This document shows positions 44,896-56,477 of a DNA stretch of 64,000 nucleotides, in pieces. The position numbers and the translations under genes were made by a program. The notes under the pieces are model-generated. The model was not told the origin of the DNA, did not search any database, and saw nothing but the letters and a program-made list of their open reading frames with translations. Every line of letters starts with the position of its first letter. The stretch's first letter is position 1. This DNA is from Paracoccus chinensis (lineage in GTDB: Bacteria; Pseudomonadota; Alphaproteobacteria; Rhodobacterales; Rhodobacteraceae): NCBI RefSeq assembly GCF_900102885.1, contig NZ_FNGE01000001.1, forward strand, positions 62,001 through 126,000, in the 5' to 3' direction.

Positions 44896-45797
44896 CTCCA
44901 CACCCCCTCGAACTCCCGCCACTCGCCCTTGCTCATGCCGCTGGTCTCCTGCGTGACCGTCTCGCCGGCCAGCCGCCGCTTCAGCACCTCCACGGCCTTG
45001 CCGGACAAGGACACCCCGCCCAGCCGGTAGTCTTCGAAGGCCGCGTAGGCCAGCGGCACCCAGTCGGCCACGATGCGGCACATCGCCTCGGCATAGACGC
45101 GGATCTCGTATTGCGCGTGGGCGTCAGCGCGCAGGCGCAGGAAGTGGAACAGGTTGTGCAGGTCGGTTTTCCAGTACCACTGGGTGTAGATGTTCGCGGG
45201 CAGGTTCATCCGCGCAAGCTCGCGGGCAAGGCCCTGCTGGCCCTCCTGGCTCAGCATCCCCTCGTAATGGTCATAGGACCGCATCGCGTCGTCGCGCAGG
45301 ATGTCCAGGACGCGCTGCGCCTCCTCCCCCGACAGCACCGCGCCCCGGCCCTGGTTGTTCACCGTGGACTGGGCAGCCAGCTGTTCCGGCGCGGGGATGT
45401 AGAACTCGCGGTCGAGGATCGAGTAGCGGGCGGAGTATTCGTTCACGTTCGCGGTGCGGTGGCGGATCCACTGACGTGCGACAAAGACCGGCAGCTTGAC
45501 GTGGAACTTGACCTCGCACATCTCGAAGGGGGTCGAGTGCCAGTGCCGCATGAGGTAGCGGATCAGCCCCTCGTCGTTCGACACGGCCTTGGTGCCGCGG
45601 CCGTAGCTGACGCGCGCCGCCTGCACGATGGCGGAATCGTCGCCCATGTAGTCGATGACGCGCAGAAGCCCGTGGTCCAGCACGGGGTGGGCTACGTAAA
45701 GGTGCCGCTCCATCCCCTCGCTAACCGCGCGCAGCGTCTGGCGCGGGGTGGCGCGGGCCTCGTCGATCTCGGCTTGCTGCTCGGGGGTCAGGGGCAT
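44892..45797 (-). CDS. thyX: FAD-dependent thymidylate synthase ThyX
   Basis: Flavin-dependent dTMP synthesis from dUMP and methylenetetrahydrofolate. It has 301 residues. The signature [15 protein letters not shown] (RHRxxSxNExSxRYS class) is complete. Flanking blocks are [31 protein letters not shown] and [35 protein letters not shown]. The ATG at 45797 ([19 protein letters not shown]) is used; an upstream in-frame GTG lies in the gloA promoter. Its stop overlaps the start of the foreign-looking HEPN gene. Confidence 0.96.
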   Translation of the reverse strand: MPLTPEQQAEIDEARATPRQTLRAVSEGMERHLYVAHPVLDHGLLRVIDYMGDDSAIVQAARVSYGRGTKAVSNDEGLIRYLMRHWHSTPFEMCEVKFHVKLPVFVARQWIRHRTANVNEYSARYSILDREFYIPAPEQLAAQSTVNNQGRGAVLSGEEAQRVLDILRDDAMRSYDHYEGMLSQEGQQGLARELARMNLPANIYTQWYWKTDLHNLFHFLRLRADAHAQYEIRVYAEAMCRIVADWVPLAYAAFEDYRLGGVSLSGKAVEVLKRRLAGETVTQETSGMSKGEWREFEGVWR

Positions 45798-45886
45798 GGC
45801 GTCCTCTCGGCTTCTCTTTCCCCCGTCTCTAGCGATCCGCACCGCCGCGTGCCACCATTGCCGCCGCACCAAACGGGAGAAGCACG

Positions 45887-46309
45887 ATGCGTTATCTGCA
45901 CACCATGGTCCGCGTGAAGGATCTGGACACCAGCATGGGTTTCTATCGCCTGCTGGGGCTCGAGGAGACCCGGCGGGTGGAAAGCGAGCAGGGCCGCTTC
46001 ACGCTGGTCTTCATGGCCCCGCCCGGCCAGCCGGAAACGCCGGTCGAGCTGACGTACAACTGGGACGGCGACGAGGGCCTGCCCTCGGACAGCCGTCACT
46101 TCGGGCATCTCGCCTATGAGGTGGACGACATCTACGCCACCTGCCAGCACCTGATGGACAATGGCGTGACGATCAACCGGCCGCCGCGCGACGGCCACAT
46201 GGCCTTTGTCCGCAGCCCCGACAACGTCTCGATCGAGCTGCTGCAGAAGGGCGGTTCCCTGCCGCCGCAGGAGCCCTGGGCCAGCATGGGCAACACCGGC
46301 CACTGGTAG
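45887..46309 (+). CDS. gloA: Lactoylglutathione lyase-like VOC protein
   Basis: A 140-residue glyoxalase I/VOC metalloprotein. The two beta-alpha-beta-beta-beta modules are visible: [30 protein letters not shown] and [23 protein letters not shown]. Candidate metal ligands are His5, the Glu of PVELTYNW, the His in GHLAYEV and the Glu in SIELLQKG, as in GloA. Detoxification of methylglyoxal-glutathione adduct is expected. It is divergent from thyX. Confidence 0.88.
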   Translation: MRYLHTMVRVKDLDTSMGFYRLLGLEETRRVESEQGRFTLVFMAPPGQPETPVELTYNWDGDEGLPSDSRHFGHLAYEVDDIYATCQHLMDNGVTINRPPRDGHMAFVRSPDNVSIELLQKGGSLPPQEPWASMGNTGHW

Positions 46310-46312
46310 GCG

Positions 46313-46843
46313 TCAGTAGATGTAGCGGATCTGATCGGCCCAGAAACGCTCGACCCGCCGCCATTGCAGGTTCACCTGCGGAAGCGGCGGGTCGTCCAGC
46401 ACGCCCGAGGCCTGCAGCCCCGCCGCGTGGCGCAGGAACATCTGCCCGATGATCTCGCGCACCTCCTCGCCGCGCGGGGTCAGGCGGACGCGGACCGAGC
46501 GGCGGTCCATTTCCGAGCGCTGGTGGTGGACATAGCCCATCTGCACCAGCTTCTTGAGATTGTAGCTGACGTTCGAGCCCTGATACATCCCGCGCGACCG
46601 CAGCTCACCCGCCGAAACCTCGGCATTGCCGAGGTTGAACAGCAGCAGCGCCTGCACCGGCGTCAGGTCCTCGTGCCGAAGGCGCTCGAACTCGTCCTTG
46701 ATCAGGTCCAGCATCAGCCGGTGCAGCCGGTCGAGGATCTGCAGGCTTTCGAGATAGGGCTCCAGCACCTCGGGCAGGTCGTCGGCAGGAGGCACAGGCG
46801 TCGCGGAGGGGCGCAGCACGGCAAGTCGGGTCATGGCAGGCAT
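46313..46843 (-). CDS. ldtR: MarR-family regulator LdtR
   Basis: A 176-residue winged-helix regulator. The core LEPYLESLQILDRLHRLMLDLIKDEFERLRHEDLTPVQALLLFNLG is followed by the recognition region GMYQGSNVSYNLKKLVQMGYVHHQRSEMDRRSVRVRLTPRGEEV. It matches what is recalled of LdtR, which controls L,D-transpeptidase genes and osmotic tolerance in Liberibacter and other alphaproteobacteria. No target gene for that role lies beside it. The start could be 46843 or 46834. It ends just after the convergent gloA-like gene. Confidence 0.85.
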   Translation of the reverse strand: MPAMTRLAVLRPSATPVPPADDLPEVLEPYLESLQILDRLHRLMLDLIKDEFERLRHEDLTPVQALLLFNLGNAEVSAGELRSRGMYQGSNVSYNLKKLVQMGYVHHQRSEMDRRSVRVRLTPRGEEVREIIGQMFLRHAAGLQASGVLDDPPLPQVNLQWRRVERFWADQIRYIY

Positions 46844-46892
46844 CCGTTTGGCGTCTTTCCCGCCACCCTGACACCGACGTCCCAAGATTCGG

Positions 46893-48476
<1,584 letters not shown>

Positions 48477-48520
48477 CAGGGGGGCGTTCTGGTCGGGAAT
48501 AAACCCGAAAGGACAAGAAC

Positions 48521-48904
48521 ATGCTGTCTCGTGATGCGCTGGTCGTCGTTGCCGACGGGAAAAAGGCCGTACTGTTCCGCAACACCGCCAAGTTCAGGAT
48601 CGAGCTGGAGGAGGTCGAGCGGATCGGCCCGACCAACCTGCAGGACGAAAGCCAGGGCCGGCAACCCGACGACACGCCCCCCCGCGACGAGGACGAGGCG
48701 ACCTTCGCCAAGCAGCTGACCGAGCGTCTGAACCTCATGGTCCTGCAGAACAAGGTGCAGGAACTGGTGATCATCGCCGACCCCAACACGCTGGGTGTCA
48801 TGCGGAAGAACTATCACAAGATGCTGGAGCAGAAGGTGGTGAAGGAAGTCGCCAAGACGCTGACCGCCGCCAGCGCCGACGAGATCGCCCGCGCGCTGGC
48901 CTGA
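48521..48904 (+). CDS. Host attachment family protein
   Basis: A 127-residue protein of the 'host attachment protein' (BaeRF-like) family. It starts MLSRDALVVVADGKKAVLFRNTAK, continues with a charged loop and LVIIADPNTLGVMRKNYHKMLEQKVVKEVAKTLT. The fold resembles eRF1 domains. The name comes from Agrobacterium work and the actual function is unclear. The strong RBS CGAAAGGAC precedes the ATG. Confidence 0.85.
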   Translation: MLSRDALVVVADGKKAVLFRNTAKFRIELEEVERIGPTNLQDESQGRQPDDTPPRDEDEATFAKQLTERLNLMVLQNKVQELVIIADPNTLGVMRKNYHKMLEQKVVKEVAKTLTAASADEIARALA

Positions 48905-48949
48905 CCGGGAGAATCGACAGGACAGGGCGCCGCGGCGCGGATCATCCCC

Positions 48950-50482
48950 ATGGAGCTTGCGGCCCTTTTCGTCATCGTCCCGGCGCTCGTCCTGGCGATC
49001 CTGCGGCTGTATTACCGCCCGCCCTCGCTGAAGAACCGCACGGTCAGCGAGGCCGTGCACCTGTCCGACGCCACCACGATCGGCCGCGCGGTCCTGGCGC
49101 ATGGGGGTGCGCGGTCCAGCGTCAGCGGGGTCGTGGCGCTGCATGACGGGCTGGACGCCTTCGGCGCGCGCATCTCGCTGATCCGCGAGGCCGAGGTGGC
49201 GCTGGATGTCCAGTATTACATCTGGCAGCGCGACATGACCGGCCTCGTCCTGCTGGACGAACTGCGCCAGGCGGCGGAACGCGGCGTGCGCGTCCGGCTG
49301 CTTCTGGACGACAACGGCATCTCGGGGCTGGACGCCGATCTGGCCGCGCTGAACGCGCATCCGAATGTCGAGGTGCGGCTGTTCAATCCCTTCATCCTGC
49401 GCCGGCCCAAGCTGCTGGGCTATCTTTTCGACTTCCGCCGCCTGAACCGGCGGATGCACAACAAGCTGATGGTCGCGGATGGCGCGGCAGCGATCCTCGG
49501 CGGGCGCAACATCGGCGACATCTACTTCGCCTATGGCGAGGGGCCGCATTACCTCGACACCGACGTGCTGGCGATGGGCCGGGTGGCGGTGGACGCGGGC
49601 GAGGACTTCGACCGCTACTGGGCCAGCGGCTCGGCCTATCCGGCCGAGCTGATCCTGCCCGCCCCGGGCGAAACCAGCGCCCGCAGCGACCTGGACGTGC
49701 TGCTGGCGAACGACCGGGCGCTGGCCTACCGGCAGACCGTGGTCACGCGCCCCCTGGTGCAGGACATGGTGCAGGGGCGGCTGGCGCTGGACTGGGCGCC
49801 GGTCACGCTGATCAGCGACGATCCCGCCAAGGGTCTCGGCCGGCACCGCAACCGCGACCTGATGTTCGCGCGGCTGATGCGGATGATCGCCAGTCCCGAG
49901 GATTCGGTGGACATCATCTCGGCCTATTTCGTGCCCGGCAAGCGCTTCACCCAGCGTCTGGCGCGGCTGGTCGCCGAAGGGCGGCAGGTGCGCATCCTCA
50001 CGAACTCGCAGGAGGCGACGGACGTGCTGGTCGTCCATTCGGCCTATGTGAAATACCGCCCCCGGCTGATCGACACCGGCGTGCGGCTGTACGAGCTGCG
50101 CGCCAACCGCGGCATGCCGCCCGAGCCGCGCACCCCCGGCACCTCGACCCGCGCGAGCCTGCATTCCAAGACAGTCTGCGTGGATCACGAGCGGATCTTC
50201 ATCGGCTCGTTCAACTTCGATCCCCGCTCGATCATCTTCAACACCGAGATGGGGGTGATGATCGACAGCCCCCGCCTCGCCTCCGAGGTCAGCCGGGGAC
50301 TGGACGAGGTGCTGCCGCTGGTCAGCTACGGCCCGCGCCGGGACGAAGGCGGGCGGCTGGTCTGGCACGAGCCTGCGGTGGACGACGCCGAGATCGTCCA
50401 CCGCCGCGAGCCGGGCACCAACTTCGCCCAGCGCGCGCTGTTGTGGCTGATCGGCAGGCTGCCGATCGAGTGGCTGCTTTAG
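48950..50482 (+). CDS. Phospholipase D family protein, cardiolipin synthase-like (ClsC type)
   Basis: A 510-residue enzyme with one N-terminal membrane helix ([18 protein letters not shown]) and two PLD catalytic HKD motifs: [22 protein letters not shown] (first) and [25 protein letters not shown] (second). [38 protein letters not shown] is the typical first-half strand. Cardiolipin or phosphatidylglycerol remodelling is the likely role. Its stop codon shares bases with the convergent glcB stop. Confidence 0.87.
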   Translation: MELAALFVIVPALVLAILRLYYRPPSLKNRTVSEAVHLSDATTIGRAVLAHGGARSSVSGVVALHDGLDAFGARISLIREAEVALDVQYYIWQRDMTGLVLLDELRQAAERGVRVRLLLDDNGISGLDADLAALNAHPNVEVRLFNPFILRRPKLLGYLFDFRRLNRRMHNKLMVADGAAAILGGRNIGDIYFAYGEGPHYLDTDVLAMGRVAVDAGEDFDRYWASGSAYPAELILPAPGETSARSDLDVLLANDRALAYRQTVVTRPLVQDMVQGRLALDWAPVTLISDDPAKGLGRHRNRDLMFARLMRMIASPEDSVDIISAYFVPGKRFTQRLARLVAEGRQVRILTNSQEATDVLVVHSAYVKYRPRLIDTGVRLYELRANRGMPPEPRTPGTSTRASLHSKTVCVDHERIFIGSFNFDPRSIIFNTEMGVMIDSPRLASEVSRGLDEVLPLVSYGPRRDEGGRLVWHEPAVDDAEIVHRREPGTNFAQRALLWLIGRLPIEWLL

Positions 50483-52605
50483 GCCTGGGCCTTGGCCGCC
50501 CGGCGCGCGGCGTGCAGCAGCGGCTCGGTATAGCCCGAGGGCTGCTCGGCCCCCTTCAGGATCAGGTCGCGCGCCGCGTTGAAGGCAGGGCCGTCCAGCG
50601 CGGGGGCCATCGGCTGGTACAGCGGGTCGCCCGCGTTCTGGCGGTCCACCTTCTCGGCCATGCGCGCCAGCGAATCCTGCACTTGGCGTTCGGTGATGAT
50701 CCCGTGCTTCAGCCAGTTCGCCAGATGCTGGGCCGAGATCCGCAGCGTCGCCCGGTCCTCCATCAGCGCCACGTCCTCGTAGTCGGGCACCTTCGAGCAG
50801 CCGATCCCCTGGTCCACCCAGCGCACGACATAGCCCAGGATCGACTGGCAGGAGTTGTCGATCTCGTAGGCGACCTCGTCGGGCGAGAGGTTCGCGCCCC
50901 CCAGCAGCGGCGGCGTCAGCAGCGCGTCGAGCGAAGGCTTCTCGCGCGAGCGCAGTTGCTCCTGCACGTCATGCACCGAGACCTGGTGGTAATGCGTCGC
51001 GTGCAGCGTGGCAGCCGTGGGCGAAGGCACCCAGGCGGTGTTCGCGCCCGCCTGCGGATGGGCGATCTTGGCCTTCAGCATGTCGGCCATGTCATCGGGC
51101 TTGGCCCACATGCCCTTGCCGATCTGGCCCTTGCCCGCGAGTTCCAGCGCAAGGCCGGTGTCCACGTTCCCGGCCTCATAGGCGGCAAGCCACGGCTGGT
51201 CCTTCATGCGGCCTTTCGGCACCACCGGCCCGGCTTCCATCGAGGTGTGGATCTCGTCACCCGTGCGGTCGAGGAAGCCCGTGTTGATGAACACGACCCG
51301 GTCTTTCACCTGCGCAAGGCAGGCCGAAAGGTTGGCCGAGGTCCGGCGCTCCTCGTCCATCACGCCCAGCTTCACGGTGTTCGCGGGCAGGCCGAGGATG
51401 CGCTCGACGCCGGCATAAAGCCGCTCGGCAAAGGCGACCTCGTCGGGGCCGTGCATCTTGGGCTTCACCACATAAATCGAGCCGGTGCGCGAGTTCCGCC
51501 TGGCCTGCAGGTCATGCATGGCGCCGGCGACGGTCATCAAGGCGTCCATGATGCCCTCGGGCGTTTCCTGCCCGTCCAGCATCACGGCGTCGGTGGTCAT
51601 CAGGTGGCCGACGTTGCGGACCAGCAGCACGGCGCGGCCGGGATGGGTGACTTCGTTCCCCTGCGGGTCGGTGTAGGCCACGTCCTCGGCCAGGCGGCGC
51701 GTCATCTGCCGCCCGCCCTTCTCGAAGGTGTCGGTCAGGTCGCCGCGCATCAGGCCCAGCCAGTTGCGGTAGTTGGCGACCTTGTCCTCGGCATCGACAG
51801 CGGCGACCGAGTCCTCGAAGTCCTGGATCGCCGTCAGGGCGCTTTCCAGGATGACGTCCGAGATGCCCGCCTTGTCGTCGCGCCCGATCACCGTGCTGCG
51901 GTCCACCTTCAAGCGGATCAGCAGGCCGTTCACGCGCAGGAACACGTCCTCGCCGCTGGTGCCCGCGAATTGCGCCGCATCGGCAAGGCCGGTCTCGCCC
52001 GCGCCCGTGGTCAGGACCAGGCGGCCCCCTTCGGCCTTCATCCCGGTCACGTCGGCCCAGGAGGCGCCGTCCAGCGGCGCCACGGAATCGAGGTGCTTGC
52101 GCGCCCAGGCGATCACCTGCGCGCCGCGCCCGGCATCATAGCCGCCCGGAGCAGCCTTCCCCGGCAGCGCGTCGGTGCCGTAAAGCGCGTCATACAGCGA
52201 GCCCCAGCGCGCGTTCGCCGCGTTCAGCGCGAAGCGGGCGTTGCTGATCGGGACCACAAGCTGCGGGCCCGCGACCTGCGCCAGTTCCGGGTCCACGTTG
52301 GACGTGCCGATCGTGAAGGGCGCGGGCTCGTCCACCAGGTAGCCGATCTCGCGCAGGAAGGCGCGATAGGCCTCGGCGTCATGCGGCTGGCCGCGGCGCG
52401 CGCGGTGCCAGTCGTCGATCTGCGCCTGCAGTTCGTCGCGGCGCTTCAGCAGGGCGCGGTTCTCGGGGGCAAGCTCGCGCAGCAGCGCGGCATAGCCGTC
52501 CCACAAGGCTTGGGGCGTGACGCCGCCCGTCAGCAGTTCCTTTTCGACCAACTCGGCCAAGGGGGCTGCCACCTGCAAACCGGCGCGCTCAACGTGATCG
52601 GTCAT
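50479..52605 (-). CDS. glcB: Malate synthase G
   Basis: Condenses glyoxylate with acetyl-CoA to malate. It is the single-chain 708-residue G form. GGAGGG lies six bases before the ATG at 52605 ([28 protein letters not shown]). Diagnostic blocks are [65 protein letters not shown] with catalytic Arg, [27 protein letters not shown] and [28 protein letters not shown]. It is divergent from an IclR-type regulator, which suggests local control. Confidence 0.97.
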   Translation of the reverse strand: MTDHVERAGLQVAAPLAELVEKELLTGGVTPQALWDGYAALLRELAPENRALLKRRDELQAQIDDWHRARRGQPHDAEAYRAFLREIGYLVDEPAPFTIGTSNVDPELAQVAGPQLVVPISNARFALNAANARWGSLYDALYGTDALPGKAAPGGYDAGRGAQVIAWARKHLDSVAPLDGASWADVTGMKAEGGRLVLTTGAGETGLADAAQFAGTSGEDVFLRVNGLLIRLKVDRSTVIGRDDKAGISDVILESALTAIQDFEDSVAAVDAEDKVANYRNWLGLMRGDLTDTFEKGGRQMTRRLAEDVAYTDPQGNEVTHPGRAVLLVRNVGHLMTTDAVMLDGQETPEGIMDALMTVAGAMHDLQARRNSRTGSIYVVKPKMHGPDEVAFAERLYAGVERILGLPANTVKLGVMDEERRTSANLSACLAQVKDRVVFINTGFLDRTGDEIHTSMEAGPVVPKGRMKDQPWLAAYEAGNVDTGLALELAGKGQIGKGMWAKPDDMADMLKAKIAHPQAGANTAWVPSPTAATLHATHYHQVSVHDVQEQLRSREKPSLDALLTPPLLGGANLSPDEVAYEIDNSCQSILGYVVRWVDQGIGCSKVPDYEDVALMEDRATLRISAQHLANWLKHGIITERQVQDSLARMAEKVDRQNAGDPLYQPMAPALDGPAFNAARDLILKGAEQPSGYTEPLLHAARRAAKAQA

Positions 52606-52675
52606 CTTCAACCCTCCATCAATGCAGCAGGATGGATAGCAGTCCCCGGGCAGGAAGGTGACAACGCCGGCGTTC

Positions 52676-52694
52676 TTTCCCATGATGCGGGAAA
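52676..52694. promoter_or_regulatory. Inverted repeat between glcB and iclR-type gene (putative operator)
   Basis: TTTCCC-ATGATGC-GGGAAA is a 6-bp inverted repeat with a seven-base centre. It sits 14 bp before the iclR-type ATG and about 70 bp from glcB. IclR-family operators are short T/A-flanked palindromes of similar size (for example TTTCC-type half-sites), so autoregulation is plausible. This is based on position and symmetry only. Confidence 0.45.
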
Positions 52695-52707
52695 CGGAGG
52701 AAGACTT

Positions 52708-53487
52708 ATGGCGGAGAATGGGGTTCAGTCGGTCAGCCGCGCGCTGACGCTGCTGCGGTTGCTGGCGCAAGGCGACGGCAGCCGGCTCAGCGATCTTGCG
52801 CGGGCTGCGGGGCTGCCGGTGTCCACCGCGCACCGCCTGCTGACGACGATGGAGCAGCAGGGCTTCGCGCAGTTCGAGCCCGCCTCGTCCGCCTGGCACG
52901 TCGGGCGCGACGCCTTTTCGGTCGGCATGGCCTATGGGCGCAGGCTCAGCTTCGTGGCCCCTGCCCTGCCGCTGCTGCGGCGATTGCGGGACGCCACGCG
53001 CGAGACGGCGAACCTCGGCATCCTGGACGACGATCACCTGGTCACGGTCAGCCAGGTCGAAAGCCGGGAAATCCGCCGCGCGCTGTCGCCGCCGGGGCGG
53101 CGGGTGCCGGTATTCTCCTCGGCCATGGGCAAGGCGATCCTGGCCACCTGGCGTGACGAGGATGTGCTGGCGCTGGCCGACCGCGCGGGCCTGCCGCCGC
53201 TGACCTCGAAAAGCCTGCGGACACGGGACGCGGCGCTGGCCGACATCACCCGCACCCGCGCGCGCGGCTGGGCGCTGGACGACGAGGAGTTCAACCTTGG
53301 CATGCGCTGCCTTGCCGCCGTGGTCTGGTCGCCACAGGGAGAGGCCGCCTGCGCCATCTCGATCTCGGGCGCGGCAGGGCGCCTGACGGACGACCGGATC
53401 GCGCCCCTGGGAACACTGGTGGCGCAGGCAGCCGAGGAACTGACGGTGCTGCTGGGCGGTGTGGCACCCGAGAGCGGCACCGGTTGA
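52708..53487 (+). CDS. IclR-family transcriptional regulator
   Basis: A 259-residue regulator. The N-terminal winged helix is [49 protein letters not shown], the IclR helix-turn-helix. The C-terminal effector domain contains [35 protein letters not shown] and a terminal [17 protein letters not shown] precedes the ATG at 52708. Divergence from glcB suggests it senses a glyoxylate-related metabolite. The long in-frame extension upstream is the antisense of glcB and was not included. Confidence 0.9.
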   Translation: MAENGVQSVSRALTLLRLLAQGDGSRLSDLARAAGLPVSTAHRLLTTMEQQGFAQFEPASSAWHVGRDAFSVGMAYGRRLSFVAPALPLLRRLRDATRETANLGILDDDHLVTVSQVESREIRRALSPPGRRVPVFSSAMGKAILATWRDEDVLALADRAGLPPLTSKSLRTRDAALADITRTRARGWALDDEEFNLGMRCLAAVVWSPQGEAACAISISGAAGRLTDDRIAPLGTLVAQAAEELTVLLGGVAPESGTG

Positions 53488-53491
53488 TCCC

Positions 53492-54316
53492 TCAGGGACG
53501 GTCGGGAATGGTCGGGGAGAGCATCGCGGGCAGGCTGGCCCGCAACGCGTCCCAGCCTCCGGGTTGCCAGCCGAGCGCGGCCAGACGCTCGCAACTCATC
53601 ACGGACACCGCGTTCTCGGCGCCCGGCGGCGGGGGATGCGGGCAGCCGGTCAACCGCTGAACCTCGGCCAAAAGGTCATGGCGGTCGAGCAGGAGGTCCG
53701 AGGCGTTGAAGGCACCTCGCGCCCCGTTCCGCAGGATCAGCAGGATCGCGGCAGCGAGATCATCGCCGTGCAGTTCCGTGGCAACGCGCGGTGCAATGGG
53801 ACGGCCGGCAAGGTAATCGGCGAAGAGGCCGCTCCACTTGTGGCCCTCGCCCGGGCCATAGATGCCGGTCGCGCGGATGCTGGCCGTGGCGAAGCCCTCG
53901 CCGCTGAGCGCGGCAAGCCCCGCCTCGGCCTCGGCCTTCACCCGGCCGTAAAGGCTTGCAGGCGCGGCCGGAGTGCCGTCCGGCAGCGGCGTTCCCGCAG
54001 GCAGCGCGTCATAGACGGCGCGCGACGACAGGAAGACCACCTGCCCCGCCCCCGCCGCCTTGGCGTCCTCAAACAGCCGCAGCGAGCCGTCGCGGTTCAA
54101 CGCCACGAAACGCTCGGGATCGTCGCCCTCGCCGCAGCGATACTTGCCCGGCACATGGGCGAAGGCGGCGTGGACCAGCGCCGCGCAGCCCTCCAGCGGC
54201 GCGGACTGGTCCAAGCGCCAGCCGGGCAGCGTCTCGACCTGATGGCCCTCGGCCCGGAAGGCGCGGAGGAGGAAGCGCCCGACCAGCCCGCTCGCGCCGC
54301 TCAGGGCGATCCTCAT
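53492..54316 (-). CDS. sqdC: Sulfolipid biosynthesis reductase-like protein SqdC
   Basis: A 274-residue NAD(P)-binding extended-SDR protein, third gene of the sqdB-sqdD-sqdC order known from Rhodobacter sphaeroides. It has [21 protein letters not shown] as Rossmann motif, [33 protein letters not shown] with YxxxK, and [13 protein letters not shown]. The precise role of SqdC is unsettled; it influences sulfoquinovosyldiacylglycerol formation. The start overlaps the sqdD stop by four bases. Product and symbol rest on operon order. Confidence 0.75.
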   Translation of the reverse strand: MRIALSGASGLVGRFLLRAFRAEGHQVETLPGWRLDQSAPLEGCAALVHAAFAHVPGKYRCGEGDDPERFVALNRDGSLRLFEDAKAAGAGQVVFLSSRAVYDALPAGTPLPDGTPAAPASLYGRVKAEAEAGLAALSGEGFATASIRATGIYGPGEGHKWSGLFADYLAGRPIAPRVATELHGDDLAAAILLILRNGARGAFNASDLLLDRHDLLAEVQRLTGCPHPPPPGAENAVSVMSCERLAALGWQPGGWDALRASLPAMLSPTIPDRP

Positions 54317-55140
54317 GCCGGGTCAGGCAGGCTGCGCGGGTCGGGCACCGGGCCGTCGCCTGCGTAAGCCCGCCACAGGTCGATCAGCGGACGGACACGA
54401 TCGGCCTTGGCGTGGTCCTGCCACGGTTTCTCGTACTGGAAATGCAGGATCTTCACGTCCTGCCAGCGCCACAGTTCGGGCATGGCGAACCAGACGTATT
54501 GCAGCATGTTGAAGAACACCGGCAGGCCGTGCCAGTCGGGGAAGTAGCTTTCAAGGAAGGTCTGGTCGGTCCGCCGCCAGAAGACGCCCGGCACGTCCAG
54601 CTTCGCCAGCATGTCCCCGAAAGTCGTCGAATCGGGCCGCGCCGTGAAGACGCCCGAGTTCATGCGGTGGAAGTCGGCTAGGCTTTCATAGACATTCGGC
54701 GCGGCGCAGAACTGCGGATAGTCGAACAGCTTGTCCACGTTCTGCAGGACCAGCGCGTCCGCGTCGATGAAGACGACGCGCTCGTAATCCAGTTGCCACA
54801 GCCGCAGCTTGGCGAAGTTGTCGAGCGGAGTGTGGAAGGGCGGCTTTTTGCCCTTGGTGAAGGCCGCGCGGCCGTGCAGCGCGTCCTTTGCATGGGTGGC
54901 GTTGAACTCGGGGCTCGTCGGCAGCAGCTCGCAGCGAACTAGCCGGGCGCCCAGGGCCGACAGCGGCGCAAGCTCCGCCTCGGCTACGTCGGTGTGCAGG
55001 ACGCAGATGTCGGCCTGCGTGCCGGAGAGCACGATGGACCGCACCAGCGCCTTTGCACCCAGCGCATAGTCGGCGTTCGTCACGAGCGTGACGAAGGCGC
55101 GGTCGGACCGGGCGGAGCGGTCCGGCGTCAGTCCATGCAT
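54313..55140 (-). CDS. sqdD: Sulfoquinovosyltransferase SqdD (GT8 glycogenin-like)
   Basis: A 275-residue GT8-type glycosyltransferase, in R. sphaeroides proposed to move sulfoquinovose from UDP-sulfoquinovose to diacylglycerol. The start of the fold is RAFVTLVTNADYALGAKALVRSIVLSG. The metal-binding DxD is in ERVVFIDADALVLQNVDKLFD, followed by NVYESLADFHRMNSGVFTARPD and FNMLQYVWFAMPELW. TGATG couples it to sqdB and ATGA to sqdC. Confidence 0.82.
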   Translation of the reverse strand: MHGLTPDRSARSDRAFVTLVTNADYALGAKALVRSIVLSGTQADICVLHTDVAEAELAPLSALGARLVRCELLPTSPEFNATHAKDALHGRAAFTKGKKPPFHTPLDNFAKLRLWQLDYERVVFIDADALVLQNVDKLFDYPQFCAAPNVYESLADFHRMNSGVFTARPDSTTFGDMLAKLDVPGVFWRRTDQTFLESYFPDWHGLPVFFNMLQYVWFAMPELWRWQDVKILHFQYEKPWQDHAKADRVRPLIDLWRAYAGDGPVPDPRSLPDPA

Positions 55141-56354
55141 CAGACGGCCTTGAGCTTCTTGCCCTCGGGGTCATGATCGACGCGCTTGGCGATGTCCTTG
55201 GTCCAGGCGCTGACGGCGGGCACGCGCGAGCGGTCGATGCGGTGGGCGTATTTCTTCGCCACGTCCACGACTTCGGCCAGCAGCCCCTCCTGCAGGGTGA
55301 TCGGGTTCAGGCCCAGCGACAGGAACTGGTCGTTCTTCACGATCAGGTCGTTCTCGTCGGCCTCCTTGCGCGGGTTCGGCAGCATCCGCACCTCGGCTCC
55401 GGTCATGCGCGCGACCAGTTGGGCGAGGTCGCGGACGCGGTGCGTCTCGGTCATCTGGTTGAAGATCTTCACCCGCTCGCCCGTCTTGGGCGCGTCCGAC
55501 AGCGCGAGTTCAATGCAGCGCACGCAGTCCTGGATGTGGATGAAGGCGCGGGTCTGGCCGCCCGTGCCGTGGACCGTCAGCGGATAGCCGATCGCCGCCT
55601 GGATCAGGAAGCGGTTCAGCACCGTGCCGTAGTCGCCGTCATAGTCGAAGCGGTTGATCAGCTGCTCGTGCCGCCGCGTCTGGTCGGTGTGGGTGCCCCA
55701 GACGATCCCCTGATGCAGATCGGTGATCCGCAGCCCGTCGTTCTGGGCGTAGAACTGGAACAGGATCTGATCGAGGCTCTTGGTCATGTGATAGACCGAG
55801 CCCGGGCGGGTGGGGTACAGGATCTCCATCCCCTTCCTGCCCGCGGGCGTGTCGATCTCGACGTCGAGATAGCCTTCCGGGATCGGCGCCCCGACCGAGG
55901 AATAGCCGTAGACACCCATGGTCCCGAGATGGACCAGATGCGCGTCGATGCCGGTTTCAACCAGCGCCGCCAGCAGGTTGTGCGTGGCATTGACGTTGTT
56001 GTCGACCGTGTAGACCTTGTGGCGGTCGGTCTTCATCGAATAGGGCGCGGCGCGCTGCTCGGCGAAATGGATCACGGCGTCGGGCTTGTGGTCCGCAAGC
56101 CACTGCTTCAGCCGCTCGTATTCCTTGGCGAGGTTCAGCAGGTGAAAGTGGATCGTGTTGCCGCTTTCCTGCTTCCAGATGCGGCAGCGTTCCTGGATCG
56201 AGTCCATCGGCGTCAGCGACTGCACGCCCAGTTCCGTGTCGATCCAGCGGCGCGACAGGTTGTCGACGATATGGACCTCGTGGCCCAGGTTGGACAGGTG
56301 CAGCGAGGTGGGCCAGCCCACGAAACCGTCACCGCCGAGAACCGCGATCCGCAT
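55140..56354 (-). CDS. sqdB: UDP-sulfoquinovose synthase SqdB
   Basis: Makes UDP-sulfoquinovose from UDP-glucose and sulfite, the first step to the sulfolipid SQDG. It is 404 residues. The NAD motif is RIAVLGGDGFVGWPTSLHLSNLG. Catalytic region: HLGTMGVYGYSSVGAPIPEGY with the active-site Thr, and SVYHMTKSLDQILFQF with the YxxxK pair. HQGIVWGTHTDQT and TRAFIHIQDCVRCIELAL follow as in plant SQD1. It is first of the sqdBDC operon and supplies SqdD. UDP-glucose would come from GalU in this window. Confidence 0.93.
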   Translation of the reverse strand: MRIAVLGGDGFVGWPTSLHLSNLGHEVHIVDNLSRRWIDTELGVQSLTPMDSIQERCRIWKQESGNTIHFHLLNLAKEYERLKQWLADHKPDAVIHFAEQRAAPYSMKTDRHKVYTVDNNVNATHNLLAALVETGIDAHLVHLGTMGVYGYSSVGAPIPEGYLDVEIDTPAGRKGMEILYPTRPGSVYHMTKSLDQILFQFYAQNDGLRITDLHQGIVWGTHTDQTRRHEQLINRFDYDGDYGTVLNRFLIQAAIGYPLTVHGTGGQTRAFIHIQDCVRCIELALSDAPKTGERVKIFNQMTETHRVRDLAQLVARMTGAEVRMLPNPRKEADENDLIVKNDQFLSLGLNPITLQEGLLAEVVDVAKKYAHRIDRSRVPAVSAWTKDIAKRVDHDPEGKKLKAV

Positions 56355-56477
56355 GATCCATTTCCTTCTGTCCATCTGCGTCGCGCGCCGATTACTCCGG
56401 CGGCAGGCCGCTGTCGAATGAACATATGGCGACAGATGACGGCTTCGTGAAGCCCTGCCCCCTCCCGTGCGACTGCC

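Noticed and set aside
50443..52707. A 750-codon plus-strand extension in front of the IclR-type regulator
   Set aside because: It is antisense of glcB. The regulator has its own ATG and GGAGG at 52708 and starts where IclR proteins normally start.
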